Below are positions 39,095 through 47,130 of a DNA stretch of 64,000 bases, in pieces. The position numbers and the translations under genes were made by a program. The notes under the pieces are model-generated. The model made no database searches. It was not told the origin of the DNA and worked only from the letters and a program-made list of their open reading frames with translations. This DNA comes from Dehalococcoidales bacterium (lineage in GTDB: Bacteria; Chloroflexota; Dehalococcoidia; Dehalococcoidales; UBA5627). Numbering within the stretch: position 1 is the first letter of the stretch; every line of letters starts with the position of its first letter. Where the stretch lies: the NCBI GenBank assembly GCA_028707255.1, contig JAQTUQ010000003.1, forward strand, positions 27,344 to 91,343, given 5' to 3'.

Positions 39095-39313
39095 TTAAAG
39101 CCAGAATAGTGCTGCTTCAATACCAACCGATAATGCCGGGGAATTGGAGGTTGCAAGTCCGAGTCTGGCATTGGTATTCAAAACAGCTGTTCTTTCATGG
39201 TCGCTAAGGTTATAGCGGCTCATTACGCTGTCGGGATTTGCCAGAAACTGTTCTTTGGTGGCTTCGTCGCAAAAGATATTTTTTACCATTTCCTGTAATG
39301 ACTGTGATTTCAC
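39095..39313 (-). CDS. Small peptide ending in FWL, candidate ComX-like pheromone precursor
   Basis: The track ORF begins at 39355, but that is at or before the transcription start predicted by the promoter at 39361-39389. AAGGAGG with seven-base spacing precedes a GTG at 39313, giving a 72-residue peptide. Residues 1-48 form a charged helical leader (EMVKNIFCDEATKEQFLANP...RYNLSDHERTAVL) resembling the LigA-like leaders of some ribosomal peptide precursors. The tail is small and hydrophobic (SNSPALSVGIEAALFWL) with the only tryptophan at the penultimate position. ComX pheromones are short C-terminal peptides prenylated on a Trp near the end. Genes downstream encode a prenyl-synthetase-like enzyme and a ComP-like receptor. 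No homology to ComX itself is visible, so the role is inferred from architecture. Confidence 0.7.
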   Translation of the reverse strand: MKSQSLQEMVKNIFCDEATKEQFLANPDSVMSRYNLSDHERTAVLNTNARLGLATSNSPALSVGIEAALFWL

Positions 39314-39360
39314 GGACAACCTCCTTAATAATCTTGAGAGCTTACGCTCATACAATAATG

Positions 39361-39389
39361 AGTATAATATGAAATCAAGATAAGGTCAA
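39361..39389 (-). promoter_or_regulatory. Promoter of the peptide-prenyltransferase-kinase operon
   Basis: Minus strand TTGACC (39384-39389), 17-base spacer, TATACT (39361-39366). The predicted start near 39354 leaves about 40 bases of leader with a small GAGC-TTAC-GCTC hairpin before the ribosome site. Confidence 0.75.
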
Positions 39390-39509
39390 TAAAAATCGTG
39401 GTATTTTTAAGGTGAATCATATAGTAAAAAAGTACTATATGACAAACTATATGGCTATAACTAAGCTGTCAATCCATAGTTAGACAAATTCATTATTGAA
39501 AGAACGGAA

Positions 39510-39896
39510 TTATTTATTAGCAAGTAATTTATTAATTGTTTCCATCAGCGCTTGAGTTTCAAAAGGTTTGGTTATATATTCATTTGCCCCCATGATATCC
39601 AAGCTAAGTTTTCGGTTCAGATCGTGGTCGAGTGCTGTAATCATGATAACCGGTATATTGGAGGTAAGCGGATTACTTTTTATTATATGGCAGGCAACAT
39701 CGCCGTTCATCCTTGGCATCATGATATCCATTAGAATGATATCGGGATGTTGACTGTGGGTTAAATCGACTGCCAGTTTGCCGTCGCCGGCTTCGATAAT
39801 GTTATAGCTATTAGAGAGTATGCGGCTTAATAAAGACCTTACATGTTCTTCGTCGTCTACGATCAATACTGTTTTTTTCCCGGTTTTATTTCCCAT
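39510..39896 (-). CDS. Single-domain response regulator
   Basis: A CheY-like receiver with nothing attached, 128 residues from the ATG at 39896 (GGTG eight bases upstream; the track start three codons earlier is a GTG without a site). The acidic pocket is DDEE, the phosphoacceptor lies in ILMDIMMPRMNG near residue 55, with the T/S in MITA and the lysine in TKPF. It is 197 bases upstream of the peptide gene on the same strand, and a separate promoter lies between. It could relay phosphate to or from the hybrid kinase, but no DNA-binding partner is linked. Confidence 0.88.
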   Translation of the reverse strand: MGNKTGKKTVLIVDDEEHVRSLLSRILSNSYNIIEAGDGKLAVDLTHSQHPDIILMDIMMPRMNGDVACHIIKSNPLTSNIPVIMITALDHDLNRKLSLDIMGANEYITKPFETQALMETINKLLANK

Positions 39897-40063
39897 AATT
39901 ATCACCGCATCTGTTCTTATATTATATATGTATTTGGTGGTAAAATACTATAATTTAATGATATTATAACCGATATTTTATCAAAAGTAGTATCGAGGAA
40001 ATACCGTTAAAATCCTCGTCGAATATGACATGGGCAAATACATTATTAACGCACCGGGCTGTA

Positions 40064-40825
40064 TTACAAGCTAAACACATTCATGGTATTCTCGAGGATT
40101 GATTTTGCAACAACCTCTTTGTCCATGTTTTTAATTCCCGATACTGCATTGAGAGTTCTTATTACGTCTGCCGGTCTTGATTCATACTCGAATTCGGTCC
40201 CGCGGCGATAGGTCACCGGAGAGTCCGTTTCCAGTAGCAGTCTATCGATTGAAGTGGTCTTTATTGCTTTGCGATGTTCTTCGTGGTATTCGGCTGCCGG
40301 ACTGGCGGATATATAGTATCCGCTATCGATAATATTATCCAGTATATCGAGAGGCCCCGTATACCAGTGGAAAACAGCCTTTTCAATGTGTGCTTCTTGT
40401 GATATTTTCAAGCAATCCTGCCAGGAATACCTGGAATGAATTAAAGCAGGTTTATTATTCGCTTTAGCTATTTTCAAGAGCTCTCTGAAAACACTTTTCT
40501 GCGTTTCTTTCGCGGCTCTTTCTTTAACTCCTTTACTGTAATCAAGTCCGATTTCACCCATTCCTATAGCCCGGTTTATGTTCTCCCTGATAAAATTCAT
40601 ATTATCCTGAAAGTCGTCATCTGCTATATTCCAGGGAAATAAACCGAGAGCGGGATATACATAATTTTTATATTCTTCGGCAAGCGCCATAATCTTCCGG
40701 TTAGATGTGAAGGAAGTCCCCACTGCGATAATAGATATAATATTGTATTGTTTGGCCTTTGAAATGACGGCATCGATATCTTCTATTTCATCGATATGGG
40801 CATGACTATCTATAAGCTCATACAT
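40064..40825 (-). CDS. TatD-family metal-dependent hydrolase
   Basis: 253 residues, TIM-barrel amidohydrolase-like TatD family. Metal ligands are visible as HAHID at residues 8-12, the Glu in GMGEIGLDY near 90, His in ALIHSR, His in VFHWYTG and the Asp in LLETDSP near 205. Many members act on DNA or other phosphoesters, but the range is wide. It is the last gene of the putative metal-uptake operon, two bases after a methyltransferase gene. Compared with housekeeping TatD the sequence is diverged, so the function may be specific to this operon. Confidence 0.82.
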   Translation of the reverse strand: MYELIDSHAHIDEIEDIDAVISKAKQYNIISIIAVGTSFTSNRKIMALAEEYKNYVYPALGLFPWNIADDDFQDNMNFIRENINRAIGMGEIGLDYSKGVKERAAKETQKSVFRELLKIAKANNKPALIHSRYSWQDCLKISQEAHIEKAVFHWYTGPLDILDNIIDSGYYISASPAAEYHEEHRKAIKTTSIDRLLLETDSPVTYRRGTEFEYESRPADVIRTLNAVSGIKNMDKEVVAKSILENTMNVFSL

Positions 40826-40827
40826 TG

Positions 40828-41649
40828 CTATTTTTCAACCCTCCAGGATATCAATGCCCATTTTGTGGAAGAATTCTTATAGAATCCGCCATTATTTTCC
40901 GTAAGCAGTGATTTAACAAAGCTCTCATAATTGTCCAAATCTGCGTTATCAGGTATGGTATTTTTGGAATAATATTTAACGGCTTCGCTTAAATCCCTAA
41001 AATACATATTTGTTTCGGATTCAAAAATTTCTATATCAGCCTTTATCCCGATTTGATAGAGGCAATTGTAAATAACAGGATATTCCGGGTAGGGGGTATA
41101 TTCTTTATCAAGCAGACGACAGGATTCCGCTTCAATGCTGTCGAAACTCTGCGCCCTCCATGTTACATAACAATACGTTTTAGCTATGGTGGTCATATTT
41201 TCAAGCGTAGCCCGCAGATGGTTCCCCATCGGCAAAAAACGCGAAGCCAGTACTATATCATGCAATTTTATTTCCGATTTAACGTCCATCTCATACCAGT
41301 TTTTATTGACAATATCGATATTGGATATTCCCAGTGATTCTATTTTACTTTTTAATAAATTAAGCATACCGTTCGAGATATCCAGTACCGTAACATGGCG
41401 CACTTTCTGTGCAATGGGCAAGGACATCAGCCCGCTTCCTCCGCCGACATCCAAAACGGAGTAACCGGGAGAAAGTTGCATTCGTTTAATGAGTTCATCG
41501 GTATAAGTGCTTTGGCTGACATTTTTTTCATAGGATTCCGATCTTTTATCCCAGAATGCGGCTGCTTCCTCTCCTGTATGCAGGATGTGTCCCGCCTGCA
41601 TTTTCCAGATATTCTCCCAGTCCATATCTTTGATATATTTATAATTCAT
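40828..41649 (-). CDS. SAM-dependent methyltransferase
   Basis: 273 residues with a class I methyltransferase fold. The SAM motif is VLDVGGGSGLMSLPIAQ near residue 70, followed by VTVLDISNGML and DIVLASRFLPMGNH. The N-terminal 50 residues (MDWENIWKMQ...FWDKRSESYEKN) match a family often encoded beside FecBCD-type ABC transporters and DUF364 proteins in anaerobes. The substrate may be a small chelator made or processed by this operon. It sits between a second methyltransferase gene and the TatD-like gene with gaps of 19 and 2 bases. Confidence 0.82.
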   Translation of the reverse strand: MNYKYIKDMDWENIWKMQAGHILHTGEEAAAFWDKRSESYEKNVSQSTYTDELIKRMQLSPGYSVLDVGGGSGLMSLPIAQKVRHVTVLDISNGMLNLLKSKIESLGISNIDIVNKNWYEMDVKSEIKLHDIVLASRFLPMGNHLRATLENMTTIAKTYCYVTWRAQSFDSIEAESCRLLDKEYTPYPEYPVIYNCLYQIGIKADIEIFESETNMYFRDLSEAVKYYSKNTIPDNADLDNYESFVKSLLTENNGGFYKNSSTKWALISWRVEK

Positions 41650-41668
41650 CGATTAAGATATCCCCTTA

Positions 41669-42292
41669 TTATTTTGTTATTTCTATCCAGATGCCTTCGC
41701 AATCAAAGATGACGCTCCCTTTCAATCCTGTAGCCGCGATAGCATTAACAAAATAGGCTGTATTTTGTCCTTTATCTCTGATATTCGGCGCTTCGCGCCA
41801 GTTGTTTCGGACGTTTTTATAGCGTGGGTCGGTTGCTATCACTTGTTGTATTCTCCTGCTTATTTCACGGCTGCCCAGACCGCCGCCGCAAAAGATTTTT
41901 CCGCCGGGCTTTAATACCCGGTATATTTCCTTTATGGCACCCGGCAGATCGTCCCAGAAAAAAACAGAACCCCTGCTGACAATTAAATCAAAACTATTAT
42001 CAGGAAACGGGATGTCATGGACGTCGGTTTTTATAACCATCATCCTGTGAGCCAATCCCTCGAACAGGATATTTTTAATCGTTACATCTATGGCAGCGGA
42101 ATCGTTATCCAGCGATACGACATAAAGATTGGTTATTTTTGCCAGCGCTATTCCAAGGGAACCTGCTCCGGCGCCGATATCGAGACAATAACCTTCCTTA
42201 TATCCATACTTATCCGTAATGTAAAGAGCCAGGTATGGATAAACCTCAGAAAAAAGGCGGCTCATTCTCTCGATATCGGTTTGTGTGTTCAT
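41669..42292 (-). CDS. SAM-dependent methyltransferase (second)
   Basis: 207 residues, class I methyltransferase with LDIGAGAGSLGIALAK near residue 40, SLDNDSAAIDV, the post-motif DNSFDLIVSRGSVFFWDDLPGAIKEIYRVLKPGGKIF and a C-terminal substrate cap. It overlaps the DUF364 gene by four bases (ATGA), so the two are translationally coupled. Only the fold is certain; the pairing of two methyltransferases in one transport operon suggests successive methylations on one molecule. Confidence 0.83.
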   Translation of the reverse strand: MNTQTDIERMSRLFSEVYPYLALYITDKYGYKEGYCLDIGAGAGSLGIALAKITNLYVVSLDNDSAAIDVTIKNILFEGLAHRMMVIKTDVHDIPFPDNSFDLIVSRGSVFFWDDLPGAIKEIYRVLKPGGKIFCGGGLGSREISRRIQQVIATDPRYKNVRNNWREAPNIRDKGQNTAYFVNAIAATGLKGSVIFDCEGIWIEITK

Positions 42293-43035
42293 TTCTGCAT
42301 TACTTTAAAGATAATCTCACCGTGGCAAACCTTGCTGTTAATCATACCGCCACTCTGATTGATTTTCCTTATTATGGCGTCGGGTATGATTACTTCAGCG
42401 CCGGCAATCATATCGGCGCCGTAGTCAAACAAAAGCTCGGACATTACTGTGCTTGGTCCCATTACAACCGTATACGCCTTGCTTTTTTGGGCAAGCGCAA
42501 GCAGCCGCTCCATGGATTTATTTATCAGAGTGGAACCTGTAATGACAAGCAAATCGCAATCGGGAATGACGTATTCGGCTGCCGAATCAGGCAATATTCC
42601 GTTTTTAGCGTCAAGCTGATAAGGGTCCAATTCAAGTACAATCATCTTTTTTGCGACTGCCTTTAAAGCATCCATAAAAGGAAATGCTCCCACCATTACT
42701 ACGTTCTTATCTTTACCTTTTTCAAGAACGAATCTGTCTGCGTTTAAATCGAGAAATTCTTTTTTAGGAGCTACCATTGAATTAATAGCTGCCACACCGA
42801 TACTCGCCTCCGTGAGATTCCACGATTTTGCATATCCGGCAAGTTCCAATGAGGACTTATCGGTCAGATTTCCCATATCTGTTACATAATTACCATGCTT
42901 TACCGGAATGCCATAGGTTTTAGCCAGCCCGCAGTACATTGCATTAACAGCCGTCCACGACACTCCAAGCGTAACGTTTTTTACCGGCGCATCGTTTTCT
43001 TTTACGGAAGAAATTAAATCATCAATCAATTTCAT
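42289..43035 (-). CDS. DUF364 protein, putative heavy-metal chelation enzyme
   Basis: Matches the DUF4213/DUF364 pair of domains. The N-terminal part carries VKNVTLGVSWTAVNA; the C-terminal Rossmann-like part has VVMVGAFPFM near 115, LDPYQL, CDLLVITGSTLINKSM and VMGPSTVMSELLFDYGADMIAGAEV. A structure of one family member led to the proposal of a metal-chelation role. The track start overlaps the FmdE-like gene; an ATG at 43035 gives 248 residues and a 19-base gap, so I use it. It is coupled by ATGA overlap to the downstream methyltransferase. The context of an ABC transporter and FmdE favours metal or metallophore handling. Confidence 0.85.
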   Translation of the reverse strand: MKLIDDLISSVKENDAPVKNVTLGVSWTAVNAMYCGLAKTYGIPVKHGNYVTDMGNLTDKSSLELAGYAKSWNLTEASIGVAAINSMVAPKKEFLDLNADRFVLEKGKDKNVVMVGAFPFMDALKAVAKKMIVLELDPYQLDAKNGILPDSAAEYVIPDCDLLVITGSTLINKSMERLLALAQKSKAYTVVMGPSTVMSELLFDYGADMIAGAEVIIPDAIIRKINQSGGMINSKVCHGEIIFKVMQK

Positions 43036-43054
43036 AGATAATTTCTTCCCGCTT

Positions 43055-43630
43055 CTATGCTTTAACCTTATAGTAAGCCCCGTAAAGGCAGGATTTGCAA
43101 TAGGGTCTTTCATCTTTAAATACGGCTCTGCCATCCATAACTCTTTCCCCGCATTTTGTGCATACTGCTTTCTCTTTGGGAGCGCCTGGGAGGTCGTTTT
43201 CGGGTATATCCACCTCTACTTTTTGCAGGAGCAGCAATTCTTCATCGGGCGTTTCCGATACTATTTTCAGTACCTCATCGACGGAAAGATTCTTGTCAAA
43301 ATCCTTGGTCGTAGTTACCCGGTATGCTTCGCCGGTCGATAATTTTACAAATGTAGCGGCGAATTTTCCGTAATCTACATATTTGAGAGACCTTTTGCCG
43401 AGTCCGCAGCCGCTTACTCCCTGCACGGCATCGGTCATGCAACGGTCGGTTTCTACATATACAATCAAATCCTTGTGTTTTTTTACATACGGGTCGAATC
43501 CCAGAACACGCATTGCCGCCAGCGAGGATTTGGTGCCCATAGCGATTCCGACGCAGACATGCCCGTGGAATTCTTCAATCTTTTTAACAAAATAATAAAA
43601 ATCCTCGATTTCTTTAGCGCTTACTGTCAT
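43055..43630 (-). CDS. FmdE-family protein with C-terminal zinc ribbon
   Basis: 191 residues. Residues 1-140 match the FmdE family (FHGHVCVGIAMGTKSSLAAMRVLG; DRCMTDAVQGVSGCGLGKRSL), named after a protein encoded with tungsten/molybdenum formylmethanofuran dehydrogenase. A zinc ribbon closes the protein (CTKCGERVMDG...PYCKSCLYG). Members commonly occur beside FecBCD-type ABC transporters, as here, and are thought to bind metal ions. No formylmethanofuran dehydrogenase subunits are in the window. The gene follows the ATPase gene after 37 bases. Confidence 0.87.
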   Translation of the reverse strand: MTVSAKEIEDFYYFVKKIEEFHGHVCVGIAMGTKSSLAAMRVLGFDPYVKKHKDLIVYVETDRCMTDAVQGVSGCGLGKRSLKYVDYGKFAATFVKLSTGEAYRVTTTKDFDKNLSVDEVLKIVSETPDEELLLLQKVEVDIPENDLPGAPKEKAVCTKCGERVMDGRAVFKDERPYCKSCLYGAYYKVKA

Positions 43631-43667
43631 TAATAGATATCCCCTTTCATAATTAATAAATATATAG

Positions 43668-44453
43668 TTAATCGATTGGAACGCATATCTTGCGGTTTAT
43701 ATCCGAATCCAATTGTAATACTTTTACCTTAATGCCGTAAATATTATACAGGTTTTCCTCAGTTACCACTTCGTCGGGTATTCCGATTGCCAGAAATTTT
43801 CCGTCATTCATAATAGCCACCTTGTTTGCTACCAGGAAAACATGGTCAGGGAAATGCGAAGTCATAATCGACGGCAAACCGTTTTTCGTTATTTCTTTCA
43901 ATATATTTAAGAAGCGGTTTTGATTTCCGAAGTCCAGGTGCGAAGTCGGTTCGTCCAGCAGTAAAATCGATGATTTTTGCGCCAGGACGCGGGCAAACAT
44001 GACCATTTGTCTCTCACCGCCGCTGATATTGGTATACGGTCTTTCATGCAGGTGGTAGATATTAAGCTGGCGCAATGTTTCGCGGCATATTTCTATGTCC
44101 TTTTCCGATGGTGTGGACATTAACCCGATGTAAGCGGTTCTTCCCATGAGAACGGCATCCAGAACCGTATATGGAAATGTCGGTGCATGCAGTTGCGGAA
44201 TGTAGCCTATGTTTTTGGCGATTTCATGCCGTTTCATCTGCCCGATATTATGATTATCCACAATTATTTCGCCGCCGGTAATAGTCAGTAAATTGGCTAT
44301 GCATTTAAGCAGCGTTGTTTTTCCGCAACCGTTAGGGCCTAATATGCATAAATTGTCTCCATCGGATAGACTAAAACTGATTTCGTTGAATACATCGTCT
44401 TGACTGCCGAAGTATCTGAAAGAGGCATTATTAATTTCCAATTTTATACCCAT
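43668..44453 (-). CDS. FecE/BtuD-type ABC transporter ATPase
   Basis: 261 residues: Walker A GPNGCGKTT near residue 39, Q-loop in IGYIPQLHAP, signature NISGGERQM, Walker B SILLLDEPTSHLD and the switch histidine in MTSHFPDH. It powers the FecCD-type permease encoded just upstream, with which it overlaps by ten bases. Together with the binding protein it forms an importer for iron chelates, cobalamin, or an oxyanion such as molybdate or tungstate; the sequence does not settle which. Confidence 0.93.
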   Translation of the reverse strand: MGIKLEINNASFRYFGSQDDVFNEISFSLSDGDNLCILGPNGCGKTTLLKCIANLLTITGGEIIVDNHNIGQMKRHEIAKNIGYIPQLHAPTFPYTVLDAVLMGRTAYIGLMSTPSEKDIEICRETLRQLNIYHLHERPYTNISGGERQMVMFARVLAQKSSILLLDEPTSHLDFGNQNRFLNILKEITKNGLPSIMTSHFPDHVFLVANKVAIMNDGKFLAIGIPDEVVTEENLYNIYGIKVKVLQLDSDINRKICVPID

Positions 44454-45508
44454 CCCTGTTTCCCCTTTCTTATTAAATAGAGGAAGAACGGAACCCCGAC
44501 TATGGCAGTCAATATTCCGATTGGAATCTCGACGGACAGGGCAGTGCGGCAGATGTTATCTATAATTAACATATATATTCCGCCAAGAAGCGCCGAAACC
44601 GGTAACAGTTTTTTATTGCACGGCCCGACCAGCATTCTGCCGATATGCGGCATAACCAACCCTACCCAACCTATCATTCCGCTGATGGAAACAGCCGCGG
44701 CGGTTATCAGGCTGGCGCAAACAATTATTATCGCTCTTAACTGAGTGGTATTTACTCCCAGCGCTTTAGCCTCTTCTTCTCCCATAGACAGGACATTGAT
44801 ACGCCAGCGAATGAGCATAAGAACCGTAATGCCCACTAGGATGATAACGGCTACCGTAATCAGGTCTTTCATATATATCGAGTTAAGGCTTCCCATCAAC
44901 CAAAAAACGATTTCGGGCAATTCATCTTCAGGGTCTGCCATATACTGCATAAGGGAAGTCAGCGCAGAAAATAAAGCTCCGATTGCCATACCCGCCAAAA
45001 CCAGTGTAAGCGTCGGATTTCCCCTGACACGACTGCTTATCAACCATGATATGACCACGGCTAAAATGGCTACTCCGAAAGCGCTGATTTGAATAACCGC
45101 CGGATTACCTGAAATTACGATTGCCAGGGCAGCTCCGAATCCTGCTCCCGAAGTTACGCCGAGTATCTGAGGAGAAACCAGCGGGTTGCGAAATAGACCC
45201 TGAAAGGAAGCTCCGGCAGTCGCCAGCGCCGCACCGATCAGTATCGCCGCCAGGATACGCGGGAGCCTGATGTCAAAAATTACCGTTTCCATAATATCCG
45301 GCCAGGTGGGCGTTATCGGGAATATTTTGGAGAGAAAAATCTGGGTTACCTGGGCTGGGGAGATACCGTATCTCCCCAGCCAAAAGGATATTACGAACAG
45401 TATTATCAGCGATATGAACAGGCTAAGTGTTATCGTCGGTGTCTTCTTCCAGAAGGAAACCGGCTTTTTTAAATCCTCTTTGCATTTGGTATCTTTTCGG
45501 GTTGTCAT
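44444..45508 (-). CDS. FecCD/BtuC-type ABC transporter permease
   Basis: 354 residues, about nine to ten membrane segments. Family marks are the N-terminal RLPRILAAILIGAALATAGASFQGLFRNPLVSPQILGVTSGAGFGAAL and the cytoplasmic coupling loop GMIGWVGLVMPHIGRMLVGP. The gene lies 36 bases downstream of the binding-protein gene and overlaps the ATPase gene. Its start codon is ATG; the first 30 residues are charged and cytoplasmic. Confidence 0.94.
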   Translation of the reverse strand: MTTRKDTKCKEDLKKPVSFWKKTPTITLSLFISLIILFVISFWLGRYGISPAQVTQIFLSKIFPITPTWPDIMETVIFDIRLPRILAAILIGAALATAGASFQGLFRNPLVSPQILGVTSGAGFGAALAIVISGNPAVIQISAFGVAILAVVISWLISSRVRGNPTLTLVLAGMAIGALFSALTSLMQYMADPEDELPEIVFWLMGSLNSIYMKDLITVAVIILVGITVLMLIRWRINVLSMGEEEAKALGVNTTQLRAIIIVCASLITAAAVSISGMIGWVGLVMPHIGRMLVGPCNKKLLPVSALLGGIYMLIIDNICRTALSVEIPIGILTAIVGVPFFLYLIRKGKQGWV

Positions 45509-45544
45509 TTATTTTTCTTTAATGTTTGATTTGTCGTCGTGGCG

Positions 45545-46773
45545 TTAAGCTGTATTGATTGTGTTTGTCATCAAGGCTTCGTAATCGGCATCGGTCAGGT
45601 TATAGTGATAAAAATCAAGGTAAAATTCCTGTACTTTGGCTTTTAGGTCGAGGTCTGAGCAAAACTGGGGATAAAGCGTTTGAATCATCCAGTAGATGCC
45701 GACAATTTCATTCATTCCCGGAGGTCCGTCGAACCACGAAAACGGATTGTTCGGTCTCAGGTAAACCCGTCCGTCTTTGACAGCCTGTAAGTTAGCCCAT
45801 ACCGGGTCTGAAAGTATCTGCTCATACAGAGTTGCGTCTGCAGCCCTGCCGATTATAATAATATCCGGGTTCCATATAAGTATTTGTTCCATTGAAACCG
45901 ATGTCATACCGTATCCGGTCTGGTCTTCGACGACAGCGACATTCAACCCGCCGCAAAAATCGATTAGTTCGGTATGCTGCGAACCGGATGGGTCGGTACT
46001 CAATCCACCGTCTCCTTCGGCATAGTATACGGTGACCTTATCTCCCTCGGAGATGTTGGCTAAGACAGAGATTACATAATCTACGGCCTCATTATAGTAA
46101 TCAATCAGTTTTTGTGCCTGTTCTTCGGCATTCAATATATCTCCCATTCTTGTGATTGAAGCTGGCATGGTGTCGTAAGTATCGAAAACATTTATGCAAA
46201 CAACCGGTATACTACCGAATTTGTCCTGTCTTTCTTCTACAGTAGCTGCATCACTGGCAAATATTATATCCGGTTCAAGCGCTATAAACGTTTCGTAATT
46301 ACCCGTATTTTTGCCGTACCATCCTCCGACAACTGGTAAACTTGCGTATTGGGTATCGTAATATTCGGCTCCTCCGTGCTGTTGGGAAGGAAGCACCAAC
46401 CTCCCAGTTTTTCAGGAGCCAACATATATACAAGAATGCATTCGACAGGCCCGCAACAGAGAACCTTATTGATTGTCACCGGTATTTCGACTGTTCTGCC
46501 GGCGTCATCGATAATAGTCCTGGTAGTTGCTTCCGCTGTGATTGTTTCTGTGGTAGTCAGTATTTCAGTTAGGGTACTGGTAGCTGTGCTGGTTTCGGTT
46601 ATGGTCTCGGTTACGGTTGAGGAATTGGAGATAGTGTTTATTTGCGTGGTCGTTTTTGTAGTAGTATTCGTTACTGTAGTTGTCTGTGCTTCCTTGCATC
46701 CGGCGAGAGAAAAGAGCAGTGAAGCGGAGATAACCAGAGTAAACAGGATGGAAACTATTTTGTTTACCTTCAT
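45545..46773 (-). pseudogene. Frameshifted substrate-binding lipoprotein of the ABC importer
   Basis: Two overlapping ORFs make one protein. The first (46282-46773) gives a signal peptide with lipobox SLAGC, a Thr-rich linker of about 60 residues and the start of a PF01497-type binding domain (RTIIDDAGRTVEIP...VLCCGPVECILVYMLAPEKLGGW). The second (45545-46399) continues in another frame with SLPVVGGWYGKNTGNYETFIALEPDIIF through to the C-terminus. The switch must happen between about 46362 and 46398, and needs a net shift of one base; no slippery heptamer is evident there. The rest of the domain is intact. A true mutation would inactivate the importer; a single-base assembly error is equally likely. 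Confidence 0.85.
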
Positions 46774-46979
46774 AATTTAGTTGTCTCCTTTCATTGAATT
46801 TATTAATTTATACAATGCAATATATTAGAATGGATATAACAATATGATTTAAATAAGGCAACATCGTAATATCGCCTGAGATGTAAACCGTGTGATTAAT
46901 AAATCAATTATGACATAAATATACCTCCTCATAGATGTGATTAGAAAAAGAATTAAATTAATATAACGCCTAAGACGGT

Positions 46980-47008
46980 ATATTAGCAACAATATACTGA
47001 TATGTCAA
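46980..47008 (-). promoter_or_regulatory. Promoter of the metal-uptake operon with overlapping hairpin
   Basis: Minus strand TTGACA (47003-47008), 17-base spacer, TAATAT (46980-46985). A perfect inverted repeat GTATATT-AGCAAC-AATATAC (46978-46997) covers the -10 and most of the spacer, a good position for a metal-responsive repressor. The leader to the lipoprotein start is about 200 bases; I see no recognisable riboswitch in it. Confidence 0.65.
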
Positions 47009-47101
47009 GAAGTTTTGGTGGGATAAATTCGTATCAAAATTTGAAGCTGGTCATTAATTATGAATGTAATCCATAGTCCTACAAGGAATGTATCAATAAA
47101 C

Positions 47102-47130
47102 TTGACGTCGTTGAAATATTATTGTAATAT
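47102..47130 (+). promoter_or_regulatory. Promoter of the hdr-mvh operon
   Basis: TTGACG (47102-47107), 17-base spacer, TAATAT (47125-47130), about 140 bases before hdrC. A perfect palindrome AATATTA-TTG-TAATATT (47115-47131) covers the -10. No GG-N10-GC sigma-54 pattern was found on the plus strand of this gap, so this operon appears to use the housekeeping sigma. Confidence 0.65.

Noticed and set aside
46349-46780. 143-aa plus-strand ORF with long hydrophobic Val-rich stretch
   Set aside because: It is the antisense of the Thr-rich linker and signal peptide of the binding-protein gene; Thr codons read as Val/Ser on the other strand. The same artefact gives the ORF at 34436-34717.
46774-46980. 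Riboswitch in the leader of the metal-uptake operon
   Set aside because: I looked for conserved elements of cobalamin, Moco and NiCo riboswitches and saw none; the leader is AT-rich and without a convincing multi-stem fold.
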